Assembly (NCBI GenBank): GCA_025504975.1
Contig: JANUWI010000002.1
Coordinates: 1,612,001-1,676,000 of the forward strand
Source: Plenodomus lindquistii
Taxonomy: Eukaryota; Ascomycota; Dothideomycetes; Pleosporales; Leptosphaeriaceae
Length of the DNA stretch: 64,000 bases
Direction of reading: 5' to 3'
Shown here: positions 21,806-31,929 of the stretch, one piece after another
Numbering within the stretch: the first letter of the stretch is position 1
Layout: the number at the start of each line of letters is the position of its first letter
Made by a program: the position numbers and the translations under genes
The notes under the pieces: model-generated
What the model saw: only the letters and a program-made list of their open reading frames with translations
Database searches by the model: none
What the model was told of the DNA's origin: nothing

Positions 21806-24384
21806 ATGTCGACCCGTCGCAGTGGCCTCCGCTCGCGAAGAGACCCGCAGCAGCAGTCTGATGCCGACACGCCAGATGCCACGCCCTCGCGCAAGCGCAG
21901 GAGGGTAGGCAGCCCAGCGCCTTTGGTGGGCGAGAACCTGCACTCACACCTGGCACAGTTGAACGGCGCCCAGGACGCCCCCAATGCCGCCGACCCTGCG
22001 CGCACCCGTATCACCGAGTCGGTCGCCAGCAACGACTCCAACGAAACTCTGCCCAACGGCGGCGACGCAGACAACCCCGTCGACCCCATTGAGCGCCAGA
22101 ACATCATCATCGCCGCCCTTCGCGCCCCGCAGTACGTGCCCAACGCCGCCATTGACTACGCCAACGACGTCCAAGCGCGTCGCAACGAGGGCAAGAATAT
22201 TCCAGCATTTGCCAAGATTGCTGCCCGCGACTGGTGCTTCTTCGTCCAGGACACGCGCGTCACCATCGGCCGTGCAGACTCGACTATCCGCCCCAACCCG
22301 CCGGCATCTCAGGCGGACCCGTCTGCACTGCCTACGAGCGATGCTCAGCCTTCCAACTGGGGAGTCCACATTGACCTTGGGCCCGAACGCCAAATCTCCC
22401 GCATCCACGCTGAGATCAGCTTTGAGTCTGCAGACCAGAAATGGTATATCCACGTCAACAGCCGCAACGGGCTGAAACTAGACGACCGGAGTTTGACCCG
22501 GGGCGACATCGCTCCTCTCCATTCCGGTATCTGTATTGGCATCATGGGCACACAGATGCTGTTCCTGCTCGCAAACCAGGTCGATCACTTCCATCCCATG
22601 CTGTGGCGTCAGGTCAAGAATGAAGATGCCACATTCTCCGACAACGATGGCAATCCGCCCGCGAAATCTCACCAGCATGCGCATCCCAGTGGACCAACAC
22701 CAAAGCGGGAGCAGTACGATCCATTCCCGCCATCGTCTCATCCCCGGAATAAGCAGCAGTCGTCGCAAGACTACTACAACCAGATGACTTCAACGCCGGG
22801 CCGTCTTCTGCCTGGCACTCCACTGACTTCGCGCCAAGAGAAGGAAATACGCAGCAAAGGGTCGCCTGCCACGTTCCCGCGTGGAGTAATCATGGACTCT
22901 GACAATGATATCGACTACAGCCTGGACTCGGCCAAGGACACCAAACCACCTCACAGCTATGCTCAGCTTATTGGGCAGGCCATCCTGAGCAGTGAGGAGG
23001 AGATGCTTACTCTTGCAAACATCTACGACTTCATCAAGGTGCGATATGCTTTTTTCAGATATACCAACGGCGGTTGGCAAAACTCGATCCGACACAATCT
23101 CTCTCTCAACAAGTCATTTGAAAAGGTCGCTCGGCGCACTGACGAGCCAGGAAAAGGCATGAAATGGAAGATCTGTGATTCAGAGCGCGACGAGTTTATC
23201 AAAAAGCAACTGTTGAATCCTCGCAAGACTGGTGGTGTTGCGATTGGCTATCGTCTGGATGGTTCTGGACCCAGCTCACCCGCGCTCGGCAATCGAGGAC
23301 CACCATCAGAAGCTACGGAGCGTCTAATGGGAGCCATGGAGCGAGACTATCGGAATCCAGGTGCTCGTATCAAGTCGCCTCCCCGGTCTGCCACACCACC
23401 CATTTCGTCGGTTCCCATGGCCAATGAGTCCTACACTCCCGATCGCGGCCCTCGTCCATATGGCGGCTTCAAGCAGTCCCCCGATATTCGCGCTCAGGAC
23501 CGGTTCGTAACGCCCGCAAAGCGACTGGTCTACGGAGCTAATGAGGGACCCGCATATATGAAGACCGACAGTCATGAGCGAAATCTGGAATCCTCACCTG
23601 GTGTCGACCCTGTCAAACCCAATGTTGCTGGACTCAAGGGCGAGGCTGCCAACTCACCTCCAACACTCTACTCTGATGCTTCGAACAACATCGGTAGCAA
23701 TCATGATGCCAGTCGAATGAACCAAGCCCTGGTGACGCCGCTTGTCACCCGGCATGCCCCTTGCCTTGCACCTCCTAGTACCGCTCAGATGCCCAGTCAA
23801 TACATGAACTTCTCCAGCCCGGCACCCTTCTGGAAGTTTGTCAATCTGCCAAGCACACCTGCTCGCGGACCGCTCGAACTGAGCCCCATCAAGCTTCAAC
23901 CCCCAGACGACAAGGACGGCGAGGATGACTCCGCTCAACCTAGCTCACCTCCTATGCTACCACACGACAGCGCTGAGCCTGAGGATGAAGATCCAGAGGA
24001 TAACAAGGGCGAAGATGAGGATGACACCGTGCCTGATAGTCCCAGTCGCACGGTCTCGCGTCCCGTCAGCCGTCGGGAGATTGGATCACAGCGCTCACGA
24101 TCGAACTCGAATGTCAACGGCCTGGGTATTATTGGCAATGGTGGCATGGTTCGTGGAGCCAGCTTGGGAAGCTTTGAGGAGGAACCTGAGCAGGAGGAGG
24201 AGAGCTATGACTTGTCCAAGTAAGTGTTCTTCTGAGATGTGCTGACGGTATTGAGGGCTAACGCGTCTACAGGGGCTTCCAGAAGATAGGTTCCTTCCAC
24301 CGGAGCATGGCACAAGCCCATGGTATCGGCCGCGCCACACCTCCTCCCCCGCTACCCAGGACCAGCGTTCCAGCTAATATGTAA
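21806..24384 (+). CDS. FHA-forkhead transcription factor (Fkh1/Fkh2-like)
   Basis: Two exons (21806-24219 and 24273-24384, 53-bp intron) give 841 residues. An FHA domain spans about residues 140-265 (VTIGRADS, RQISRIHAEISF, WYIHVNSRNGLKLDD), which would bind phosphothreonine. The forkhead winged helix spans about 378-475 (KPPHSYAQLIGQAIL, LANIYDFIKVRYAFFRY, GGWQNSIRHNLSLNKSF, KGMKWKICDSERDEF). The combination is typical of fungal Fkh1/Fkh2 factors that act in cell-cycle and developmental transcription. The C-terminal 350 residues are Pro/Ser-rich with an acidic patch (EDEDPEDNKGEDEDD). The second exon adds GFQKIGSFHRSMAQAHGIGR. I chose the ATG at 21806 because upstream in-frame codons lack an ATG and are low-complexity. 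Confidence 0.9.
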
Positions 24385-25055
24385 TATTTGCGTCGCTTCA
24401 ACTATGAGCTACGATCAACTATACGTGCTCTCGATCTACATATTACGACGAGACATGTCACGCTTGAAACCCACTTTTCATCATGGCTATCACTCTTATG
24501 CGGAGATATGCGTATTCCTTGTATCGCTGGTGTTATCTTGTTTGAGTATCTGTTTTTCTTTGGACTACTAATGATGGGGTCAAAAAATCCAACTCTACTA
24601 CGGCGTTTTTTTCCTATACGTTTGGGATATTTACGATGTCATGAGACTACCTTGTTGTTTATTATGCCAGGTTAGTCATTGCGCTTTGCAAAGAAAGATG
24701 TTCTATTACAGAATGTGTGTGGGTGTTTTGTCTGAAAACCAGATTGTGAGAGAGAGACGGTGCAGTAGTTTATGCTAGCAGTAGTATTGGAATTTCCAAT
24801 ATCCTCCAGACTTTGCTAGACTCTTTGGCTTTTACAAAATGTGGCAAAGTGCTGTTTAGATCTGTACTCCATCGCAGGGATCCGCTACCCATTCTTCAAG
24901 TGTCGAAAGCGCACCTGCCGAGACCATGACGGGGGGTGTTTGCAACTAGCCAATCACAACCGCGCTACTCCCCGCTTACATAACCCCAGAACGCAGCTCG
25001 AACCTCACTGCCCGAGACGTCGCGAACCAGCTTACCCCACAATTACACCGCGACA
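24385..25055. other. Intergenic with promoter of complex I subunit
   Basis: 671 bp between tandem plus-strand genes. Apart from the CCAAT box near 24950, nothing was recognised. Confidence 0.5.
24950..24954 (+). promoter_or_regulatory. CCAAT box upstream of NDUFS5-type gene
   Basis: CCAAT on the coding strand (context TAGCCAATCACA) lies 102 bp before the ATG. The fungal CCAAT-binding complex (Hap2/3/5; AnCF) commonly controls respiratory genes. Spacing and orientation fit, but binding is inferred. Confidence 0.4.
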
Positions 25056-26066
25056 ATGGCTTCAGGATACGGATTTGCTGGCGGTACGTATACTTTTCTC
25101 TTCTCGGAGTGCTCTGGATGGTTTTGAGGTCCGGCGGAGGACCATGGGAGCGGCAATGCGTACGGCAATGGGCGACTCCGGATACGAATGCGATGGGCGG
25201 ACGGCTGCGACGAGACGGAGACTATGGCTTCTATATGTTCGAGAGGAGGTGTGTGGATGGTTGGGATTGTAATGAGGATCTGGGGAAGAGGAGGGGAGTC
25301 GGGGGGGTGGTGTCTGGTCAACGGGGTAGCAGGACCGAGCACGACACCGATACAGCTACGACCACCTCCCCTCGAGCCTAGCCCACAAACCAAACGACGC
25401 GAGTATTCAATACCACACTCTCGCAGAACCCAGCTGGAATGACTCAACTACGCGCCCACGCGAACCACGACCCAGGAGTCCTCTACAGCCGTCCTCGCCC
25501 CACCGCCCAACCGCCCAGAACAACAGGCCCCCACCCCACGCGAAGAATAGAAAGGAAACACCACACACACTGCAATGGGGGAAATGAGAATGCTGATAAA
25601 TGAAATTTCCCAGGTCCATCCCGCTGCTTCCCCTTCTGGCAAGAAGTCCTCGCATGCTACGTTACAAACACCAATGCCGAAGACGAGTCTGGCAAGGCGA
25701 AGTGCTCCCCCGTTCTTGAGGATTACTATGAGTGCTTGCATCATAAGAAGGAGGTTAGTTCTCTCCCCCCCCTTTCACTCCTTCCTCCAATTCCTCACTT
25801 CAACACCTATCTCCCGCTCTTTTTCGGATAACGAAGGAGGAAGTGAAGGCACGATCAGCGAAAATAGGAATGAGTGCTGATACAGAGTGAAATAGGCAGC
25901 GCGCACCCTCGCCCTCCAAGCAGCATACCGCAAGGCCGAAGCCAATATCAAACGCGACGATGCGCCGAGTGCGGGCGAGATAAGGCGGTTGGGCATCTTG
26001 GATGCGCCGCTTGAGGAGAAGAACTTGAAGCCTAGCAAGTGGTTTCCTCATAAGGAGATTAACTAG
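25056..26066 (+). CDS. Mitochondrial complex I accessory subunit, NDUFS5 type (twin CX9C)
   Basis: Three exons: 25056-25083, 25614-25753 and 25896-26066; 112 residues. MASGYGFAGGPSRCFPFWQEVLACYVTN carries the first CX9C (C-F-P-F-W-Q-E-V-L-A-C). CSPVLEDYYECLHHKKE carries the second, so this is a CHCH fold of the kind imported by the Mia40 disulfide relay. The tail YRKAEANIKRDDAPSAGEIRRLGILDAPLEEKNLKPSKWFPHKEIN is typical of fungal NDUFS5 homologues on the intermembrane-space side of NADH:ubiquinone oxidoreductase. The first intron is about 530 bp, ten times the local norm, and directly follows a 28-nt exon. The joined frame is exact and the conserved GG|PSR junction supports it. Confidence 0.88.
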
Positions 26067-26792
26067 AGTCGAGGTGTTGTAGGGAGTATGGGACGGTGGA
26101 AGGGGGAGAGAGTATGTCAAATTAGCTGTGCATTCTCACACGAGCACACAACATGATTGTTGGAATCAAATTCAAGTTGAGCTGTAAGAGTAATGCTATG
26201 ATATCTCTGTGACAATCTCGATTGTACAACATGACCAGAGGCTTTGAGCCATCGTACACAGACGGTCAGACGTATGTGCGATTCAAATGGTCCTCACAAC
26301 GCAACCAACCATGCACACCCGAGGCGTAACCATGATTCCCGCGCACATCCATCCCCTCACCATAACCCGCCAAGCCGCCCTCTCGCCGTCTACTCCAGCA
26401 CTACATCCCCATACCACACCAATAACGAAAATGGCGTTCCTATTTCCCCCCTCACATCTCCCACACCTATTATCCACGAATATCCCCCAATATCCCAAAC
26501 CACCATTACCACGCCCTTTGCTAACATCCTCTACATACACTCATCACAATTATCCTACACGCTCTAGTACACCCCCGCGAAAGGTACGTTGACGCAGCGC
26601 TCGTAGTACGCCACGGATTACCGGTACGAACACCGCGGCTAGAATATGGGTACCTAGGGATGGGGCTAGTGGGATTGGGGTATGGGGTATGGTATGATGA
26701 TCTGACTCCTACCTAGCATGCCATACTGTGGAGCTGATGTATTGGTGATATGTCAACTGTGTGTGTTGTGTAATCACGTGTGTAGGAGTCAG

Positions 26793-26808
26793 GTGTGTGT
26801 GTGTGTGT
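26793..26808. repeat. Dinucleotide microsatellite (GT)8
   Basis: An uninterrupted GT run in the low-complexity block. Confidence 0.8.
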
Positions 26809-26893
26809 AGTAGTACGTCCAGAGTTTAGGTTGAGTAGGATTGGGGGGGCGCGTAAAGTAAAGGCGAGGGATATAAAGACTGGTATGGCTCCC

Positions 26894-26920
26894 TCTGTCT
26901 GTCTGTCTGTCTGTCTGTCT
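26894..26920. repeat. Tetranucleotide microsatellite (TCTG)n
   Basis: About seven head-to-tail TCTG/CTGT units with no interruption. Length polymorphism between isolates would be expected. Confidence 0.85.
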
Positions 26921-27122
26921 TGATATATAAACCACACCCAAGCAAGAAAGTGATATACCTCCCAAAAAAGAACCAATGTATCATACCCAGCAAAACGCTC
27001 AAGTCATGGTCGCACCACCCACCACCCATCATCGTATTCCTTGGAACCGCGGATACCATGGTTCACGATCTGTATATGAGTGGGTATGTGGGTGGGCGGT
27101 TGTGTTCAAGGCAGGCTGAAGC

Positions 27123-27160
27123 TGCTACTGCTACTGCTACTGCTACTGCTACTGCTACTG
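27123..27160. repeat. Hexanucleotide microsatellite (CTGCTA)n
   Basis: Six perfect copies of a CTACTG/TGCTAC hexamer. A purine-only GAAGAAGAAG run follows at about 27207-27222. Confidence 0.85.
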
Positions 27161-27845
27161 GTGGGGGAAATAGCAATAGCGGTAGTGACGCGGATGGAGA
27201 GGGAGAAGAAGAAGAAGAAGGAAAAGGAGGAGGAGAAAAGGGAGTCCCAATTCCCAATAACAGTTGCAGGTTGCAGCTTCGTATATCCCCCCTTCCCCTG
27301 CTTACACATACACACCCCCTTCCTCTCCTCCCCACCCGCTGGGAAAATTCCCACTTACAGCCTACGACTGCTCGAACTGCGATGGTGGTGTTTGGGATTG
27401 GGATTGAGGCTTGGGGCTTTTTCACGTGTGAATTTTATTGTTTTTTTCCCTGGTGTTTGGAGTGGTGGTATTGTGTGGCTATGCTATTGTGAGGAATGGG
27501 CGTTGAGCTATTTTCTTTCTTCCTGGGATGAGATGAGCTTGCTTGGTTGTTAAACTTCATTTTTTTTTTGGTTAGCCGTTGACATGTCGATTGGTGAGAT
27601 TGGGGACATGACGAAAGGGCATGGATGTTGCGTGGGAGGAGGAGGAGGTCAACCAAGTCCACAAACCTCCTTCCTCCTCACATGCTTCGACTGCAAACAA
27701 CTTTGAACCCCGTCAAAAGTAATGGATAAATAAATATCCTACTTCTTCCTCCCACATCATCAACATCAACATCAACATCCATAACGAATACCCAATACCA
27801 CAAAACCAACCAAAACAAAACAAAGCCACAGACGGGCAACCCATT

Positions 27846-27872
27846 CCCAATCCCAATCCCAATCCCAATCCT
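27846..27872 (-). repeat. (GGGATT)4 hexamer, potential G-quadruplex in Vid24/Gid4 3' UTR
   Basis: The plus strand shows four CCC tracts separated by AAT. On the minus strand, which is the sense strand of the neighbouring gene, this reads GGGATT repeated. Four G3 tracts with 3-nt loops satisfy the canonical intramolecular G-quadruplex pattern. It lies about 100-120 bp past the stop codon, so it is probably transcribed. Confidence 0.6.
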
Positions 27873-27910
27873 CCTTTCCATTCCAAAAATAAAAACGCCA
27901 AATCCAATGC

Positions 27911-27935
27911 ACATCACATCACATCACATCACATC
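27911..27935. repeat. Pentanucleotide repeat (ACATC)5
   Basis: Five perfect copies just downstream of the Vid24/Gid4 stop codon. A related CAACAT/CATCAA run lies at about 27757-27780. Confidence 0.85.
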
Positions 27936-27968
27936 AACCCAACCCAACTCCCCTCCTCCTCCCAATCA

Positions 27969-30062
27969 TCATCTAAACCCCCAAGCCCCCCTCACACCCC
28001 CCTTAACACTCTCCAGCCTCAAACACTGATATGGACTACTCTGCGGATCAAAATACAAGCCCTCCAGTAACCCATCACTGCGTCTCAAACACGTGTAATA
28101 AAATCCACTAATCGTAAGGCCACATCCGCTATCATCAAACGTCGCGTGTTCAGCGTCGTTGTTAGTGTTACGGTCGTCAAGAGAGGTAGACGGTGGATTC
28201 AGCAGTTCGGGTGAGATTTCGACTTCTGCGCGGCCGGTGGAGGGGTTACGCACGATGCGATAGGGTGAGGCTTGTGGTTGTGATGAGGAGGGGTATGAGG
28301 ATATGTGCCAGGGTTGCGTTCGGGGTTGTTGTACTGCGGTGGTGACGGGTGTTGCCCGGCCAGAGCTGGTGTTGCTGTTGGATCGTAATGTGGGATTTGC
28401 AGTGCTCTTGTTCAGACTCTTTACGAAACAGCGTTCTTTCCATCGCATAAGTATCCACTCTTTGCCCAGCACTTCTTCGAACCAGCGGCGACTTGTTAGC
28501 GCGCGTACAATGTCTTCGTCGCTCATGCTGGCAAAGGGGGGCAGTTTGCGCCAGTATGTTGCGTCGTTGCTGGGTGTGGATTTGAAGGATTCGGTGAGGA
28601 GGGTGTGCGTGTTGAAGTCGAGGATCTCGCCTTCGAGGTAGGTTGTTATGCTGCTTGTGCGGGTGAATTGGTTTTGGGAGGTACTGGTGGCGTTGCTGAG
28701 GATGGATTGGTGGGTGTGCGGGTGGAAAGGTACGTTATACGCTTCCATGGTGGCGGAGAGGGCCATGCGTTCCCAATCTACGGCGTGGATGGTGACTTTG
28801 ACGGGCCAGCGGTCCTGGTGGTTGGAATGCTGCTGGGGGTCTGGGAGTCGCTGGGAGGGGCTGCGTGTTGTGGAGTAGGGGTTCGAGATCCAGGGACGAG
28901 ATGGGGGAGGGAGTGCTGGGAGAGTGGTGGGTGTACTGCGGCCTGAGCCGTCGACTACGCGGAAGCGGTGCAGTGTGTTTGCTGTGCCTAGGGCAGTGGT
29001 GTTGGGCGCCAGAGATGCAGCACTGGTGGCATGTTGGTAGCCCGAGAGCACCGCGCCAGGAGCTAGCCATGATGTCTGCGCCGGGGGACGTATGACATAT
29101 GTATCTGTAATGAAGTCGGTGTCTGGGCTGAAGTAGTCCTTGCTGAGGAAACCTGCGTCGAGTGCACAATTCAGACTGTCATCGATCGAGTTTGAATGGC
29201 GTATGCGTGAGAGGTATTTGACCGTGTGCTCGAGCACTGGCGAAACGGCTGGTGGGGTGTTGGCTGTCCGGTCGAGGAAGCCTCTCCTATATGAATCTGC
29301 TCTTGACAGCATCTCCCGCCGCTCCCGGTCAAGAGACGTCCTGCCCTCGGATAGCCGCTGCATGGGTGGCTGTCTGGCAGGCTCCCCCAAGACGGCTCTC
29401 TCTCGTGACTCACTCTGCGGGCTGTTTCGAGCGGCAGCCTCCCTGTCAGCCTGGTAGCGCTGCAGAAAGTCGCTCGTCCGCGCAGAGAAGCGTGGATGCC
29501 TGCGCACCGACTGCAGAATGGCCGTCGACCGCAGCGACTCTCCCGCACCCGCTGGGCCCGTTGCTGGGTTGTGCAGCCTGCTCGAGACGGAGCGGATGCG
29601 CGCCCTCTCCGAGTCGAGCTGTGTCTGGCCCAGGACGCGCAGGATGTCGGGGTGGGTGTTTGGCTGGTCGCGCCGCAGCTCGGCGAGAATGTGGTCCAGC
29701 TCGTCGTCGTTGTCGGCGTCGGTGGCAGGCGACCAGTCGTACAGGCTGTTCTGGCTGGGCACGCGGTCCCCGTAGGCGGCGGCGCTGAGGTCGCTCAGGC
29801 GGCTGAGGCGGCTCATAACGCGTTGCAGGCGGCGGCGCGGGTCCACGGCGTCGCGCTGCCTCTCGAGCAGGCGCAGGCGCTCCTGCGACGGGTCGAGCTG
29901 CTGCTCCTGCTCCAGACGCAGCTGCTCGTACTCGCGCTCCTGGTGCAGTCGCAGCTGTTGGATTTCCTGTTGCTCGGCGGCGCGGTAGGCGAGCAGGCGG
30001 GCGCGGGGGCTTGGGGTGCTGCTGAGGTCGAGCGCGATGTCGGTGTCGTGGTCGTGGTCGGT

Positions 30063-30098
<36 letters not shown>

Positions 30099-30479
30099 AG
30101 CAAGGGCGCGGTCGTCGTCGTCGTCGTCGTCCTCGTTGGCGGCGTGCGTGGTGCCCAGCGATGCGGCCAGGTTCAAGACGTCTGCGTGGACGGGGCTCTC
30201 GAGTTGGCGCAGGGCGTTGAGAAACGACGGCGGCGGGTCAGCGTCGTCGAGGTCGAGGTCCTGCACATGCGACGGGCGCTACGTCAGCGTCATGGCTCGC
30301 GACAATGTCCGGGCACTGCGCTGCAACCGCGGTTCGTCGTCTAGCAGCCTGTGGTGGAGCCGTGCGGGCAACAGCAACGGCAACAGCAACGGCAACGAAC
30401 GCCCAAACGACCACACTGAACTCACAGGCGAGGCGGTGCGCGGCATCCTGCGCGCGGCAGACGCTCCATGGCGCGACAT
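27969..30479 (-). CDS. Vid24/Gid4-family substrate receptor of the GID ubiquitin ligase
   Basis: The main exon 30260-27969 has no in-frame ATG near its start but opens at a 3' splice site (GCATGTGCAG). I join it to 30479-30426 (MSRHGASAARRMPRTASP, donor GTGAGT) across a 165-bp intron, giving 781 residues. The C-terminal 270 residues are a Vid24/Gid4 beta-barrel: WPVKVTIHAVDWERMALSATMEAYNVP, ITTYLEGEILDFNTHTLLTE, WRKLPPF, KEWILMRWKERCFV, LTISGFYYTCLRRSDGLLEGLYFDP. In yeast, Gid4 recognises Pro/N-degrons of gluconeogenic enzymes. The long N-terminal half contains an acidic and His-Asp repeat (about residues 60-90), then Gln/Arg-rich coiled-coil sequence. Such an extension is absent from yeast Gid4. 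Exon 1 is the uncertain part. Confidence 0.8.
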
Positions 30480-31929
30480 GTTGCTGCACCGAGCTGCTCG
30501 ACACACTGCGAACCGCTACGTTGTACACTTGACTATCTATCGCAGGCGAGGGGTGAGACTGTGTGAAAGGTCGACGACTCAAAGGCAAAAGGCGTCATGT
30601 TTCCACCTCCAAGGCGGCGTCGGCGGAACCTCATGCGAAACACAAAGACTGACGGCATCGTCAGCCTGCACGGTGGCGCCATCTCTGGATACAGACCCTC
30701 ACCACGCACTTTAGACATGCCCCGCCCACAAGCTACCGCACGGCCATTGCCAATGATGCGAGCGTGACATTGTGAGGCACAGCACTCTTCACCCTCGCTT
30801 CGGGCCCCAGATAACCCAGCGCCATGGTCGACAGACATGGTCGACACCAGGCATGTGCTTATCGGGGCGTGCGGCACAGCACAGCACCGTCCCCACCAAC
30901 CTCGTGGCAAGCACAGCTGGATGATCCCTCTTCTCATGCTTGCATCACCGTACCATATCACTCAAACCAAGAACAAAGTATTCGAGTCAAGTTGTGTTTT
31001 TTATTAGGGTTTAGACTGCTAAAATTGAAGCTTGCTTCTGACCAGCATCGTTTTCAACTGCGCCGGGTCAACCGGCGCGTGTAGGGGATGATCCTAATGA
31101 CTCTGTGCATCGGGATTCCCTCGTCGAGTGAATGGAGCAGAGCCCCAAAGGTACATCAGAAGTGTCTGCTCCGCACGCAGAGGACCACTTTCTGAGAGCC
31201 AGAGACGCAGGCGTACTCATGTCTCGACCCGGAGCTGTGCCCCCCATCCCCTCGACCTGATCCTCCTTCTGCTACAAGAGACAGATGAGCTAGTACAGCG
31301 GCATCGCAGATGCTTGTATAACTTTTGTCGCTGCCTCTCAGCATGTCCTGCTGACACTCAATGCCAGTCTGAGTAGGCCGTGTGGAACGTTAAAATCGTC
31401 ATCAAATCATGAGTTGGCATGCCATGCTCACCGAAGAGATGCGCAAACAGTTCGTCCAGAACGACATTAAACAAAACAAAAAAAAAAGAAACCCAACCGA
31501 GGATGCCTGCCTCATGAGCCGTGAGGCTGTTTCTTTCCTGTCTTTCCATGAAATGCCAGACATGCATGCCTCCCAGAGATGCTGTACCATAAGAAAAGAC
31601 CAGGTCCGGCCGTCGTGATGCGGAATTTCTGAACAAAGGAAAATCGCTCGCTAAAAAACAATGTGACAGGTATCAAGATGAAAAAATATACGAGAGAAGA
31701 GGGGAGAAAACGCTAGCAGTCGCTAATATCGAGGAACGCCGTCCCATGCCGTTTGGTATGATGGTGGGTTGCACATCATGTCGTTTATATCGCTTTCGTT
31801 TCGTGTCGGACGTCGCAATGCTGCTTGCGGCAACCTGCGCGCTGTAAGGGAGAGCACAAGCGGACGGGCCAGGTCCACGCTTCCCAGCATCGACAGAGGG
31901 ACTAGGTACAAAAGACAGGTCTCATCCAC
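30480..31929. other. Intergenic, nothing recognised
   Basis: 1.45 kb between two minus-strand genes. It includes an A-rich stretch (AAAACAAAAAAAAAAG) near 31470 and no supportable coding frame. Confidence 0.5.

Larger units (their letters stand above)
26067..27968. other. Low-complexity intergenic block with microsatellites and strand skew
   Basis: 1.9 kb with no supportable gene. Strand composition switches in blocks: about 26290-26580 is almost free of G on the plus strand, about 26640-26880 is G-rich, about 27360-27560 is T/G-rich, and about 27690-27968 is again G-poor. Several simple repeats are listed separately. The right end is probably the 3' UTR of the Vid24/Gid4 gene. Confidence 0.6.

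Noticed and set aside
27846..27872. Telomere-like repeat
   Set aside because: The unit is GGGATT, not the fungal telomere unit TTAGGG, and it lies internally between genes.
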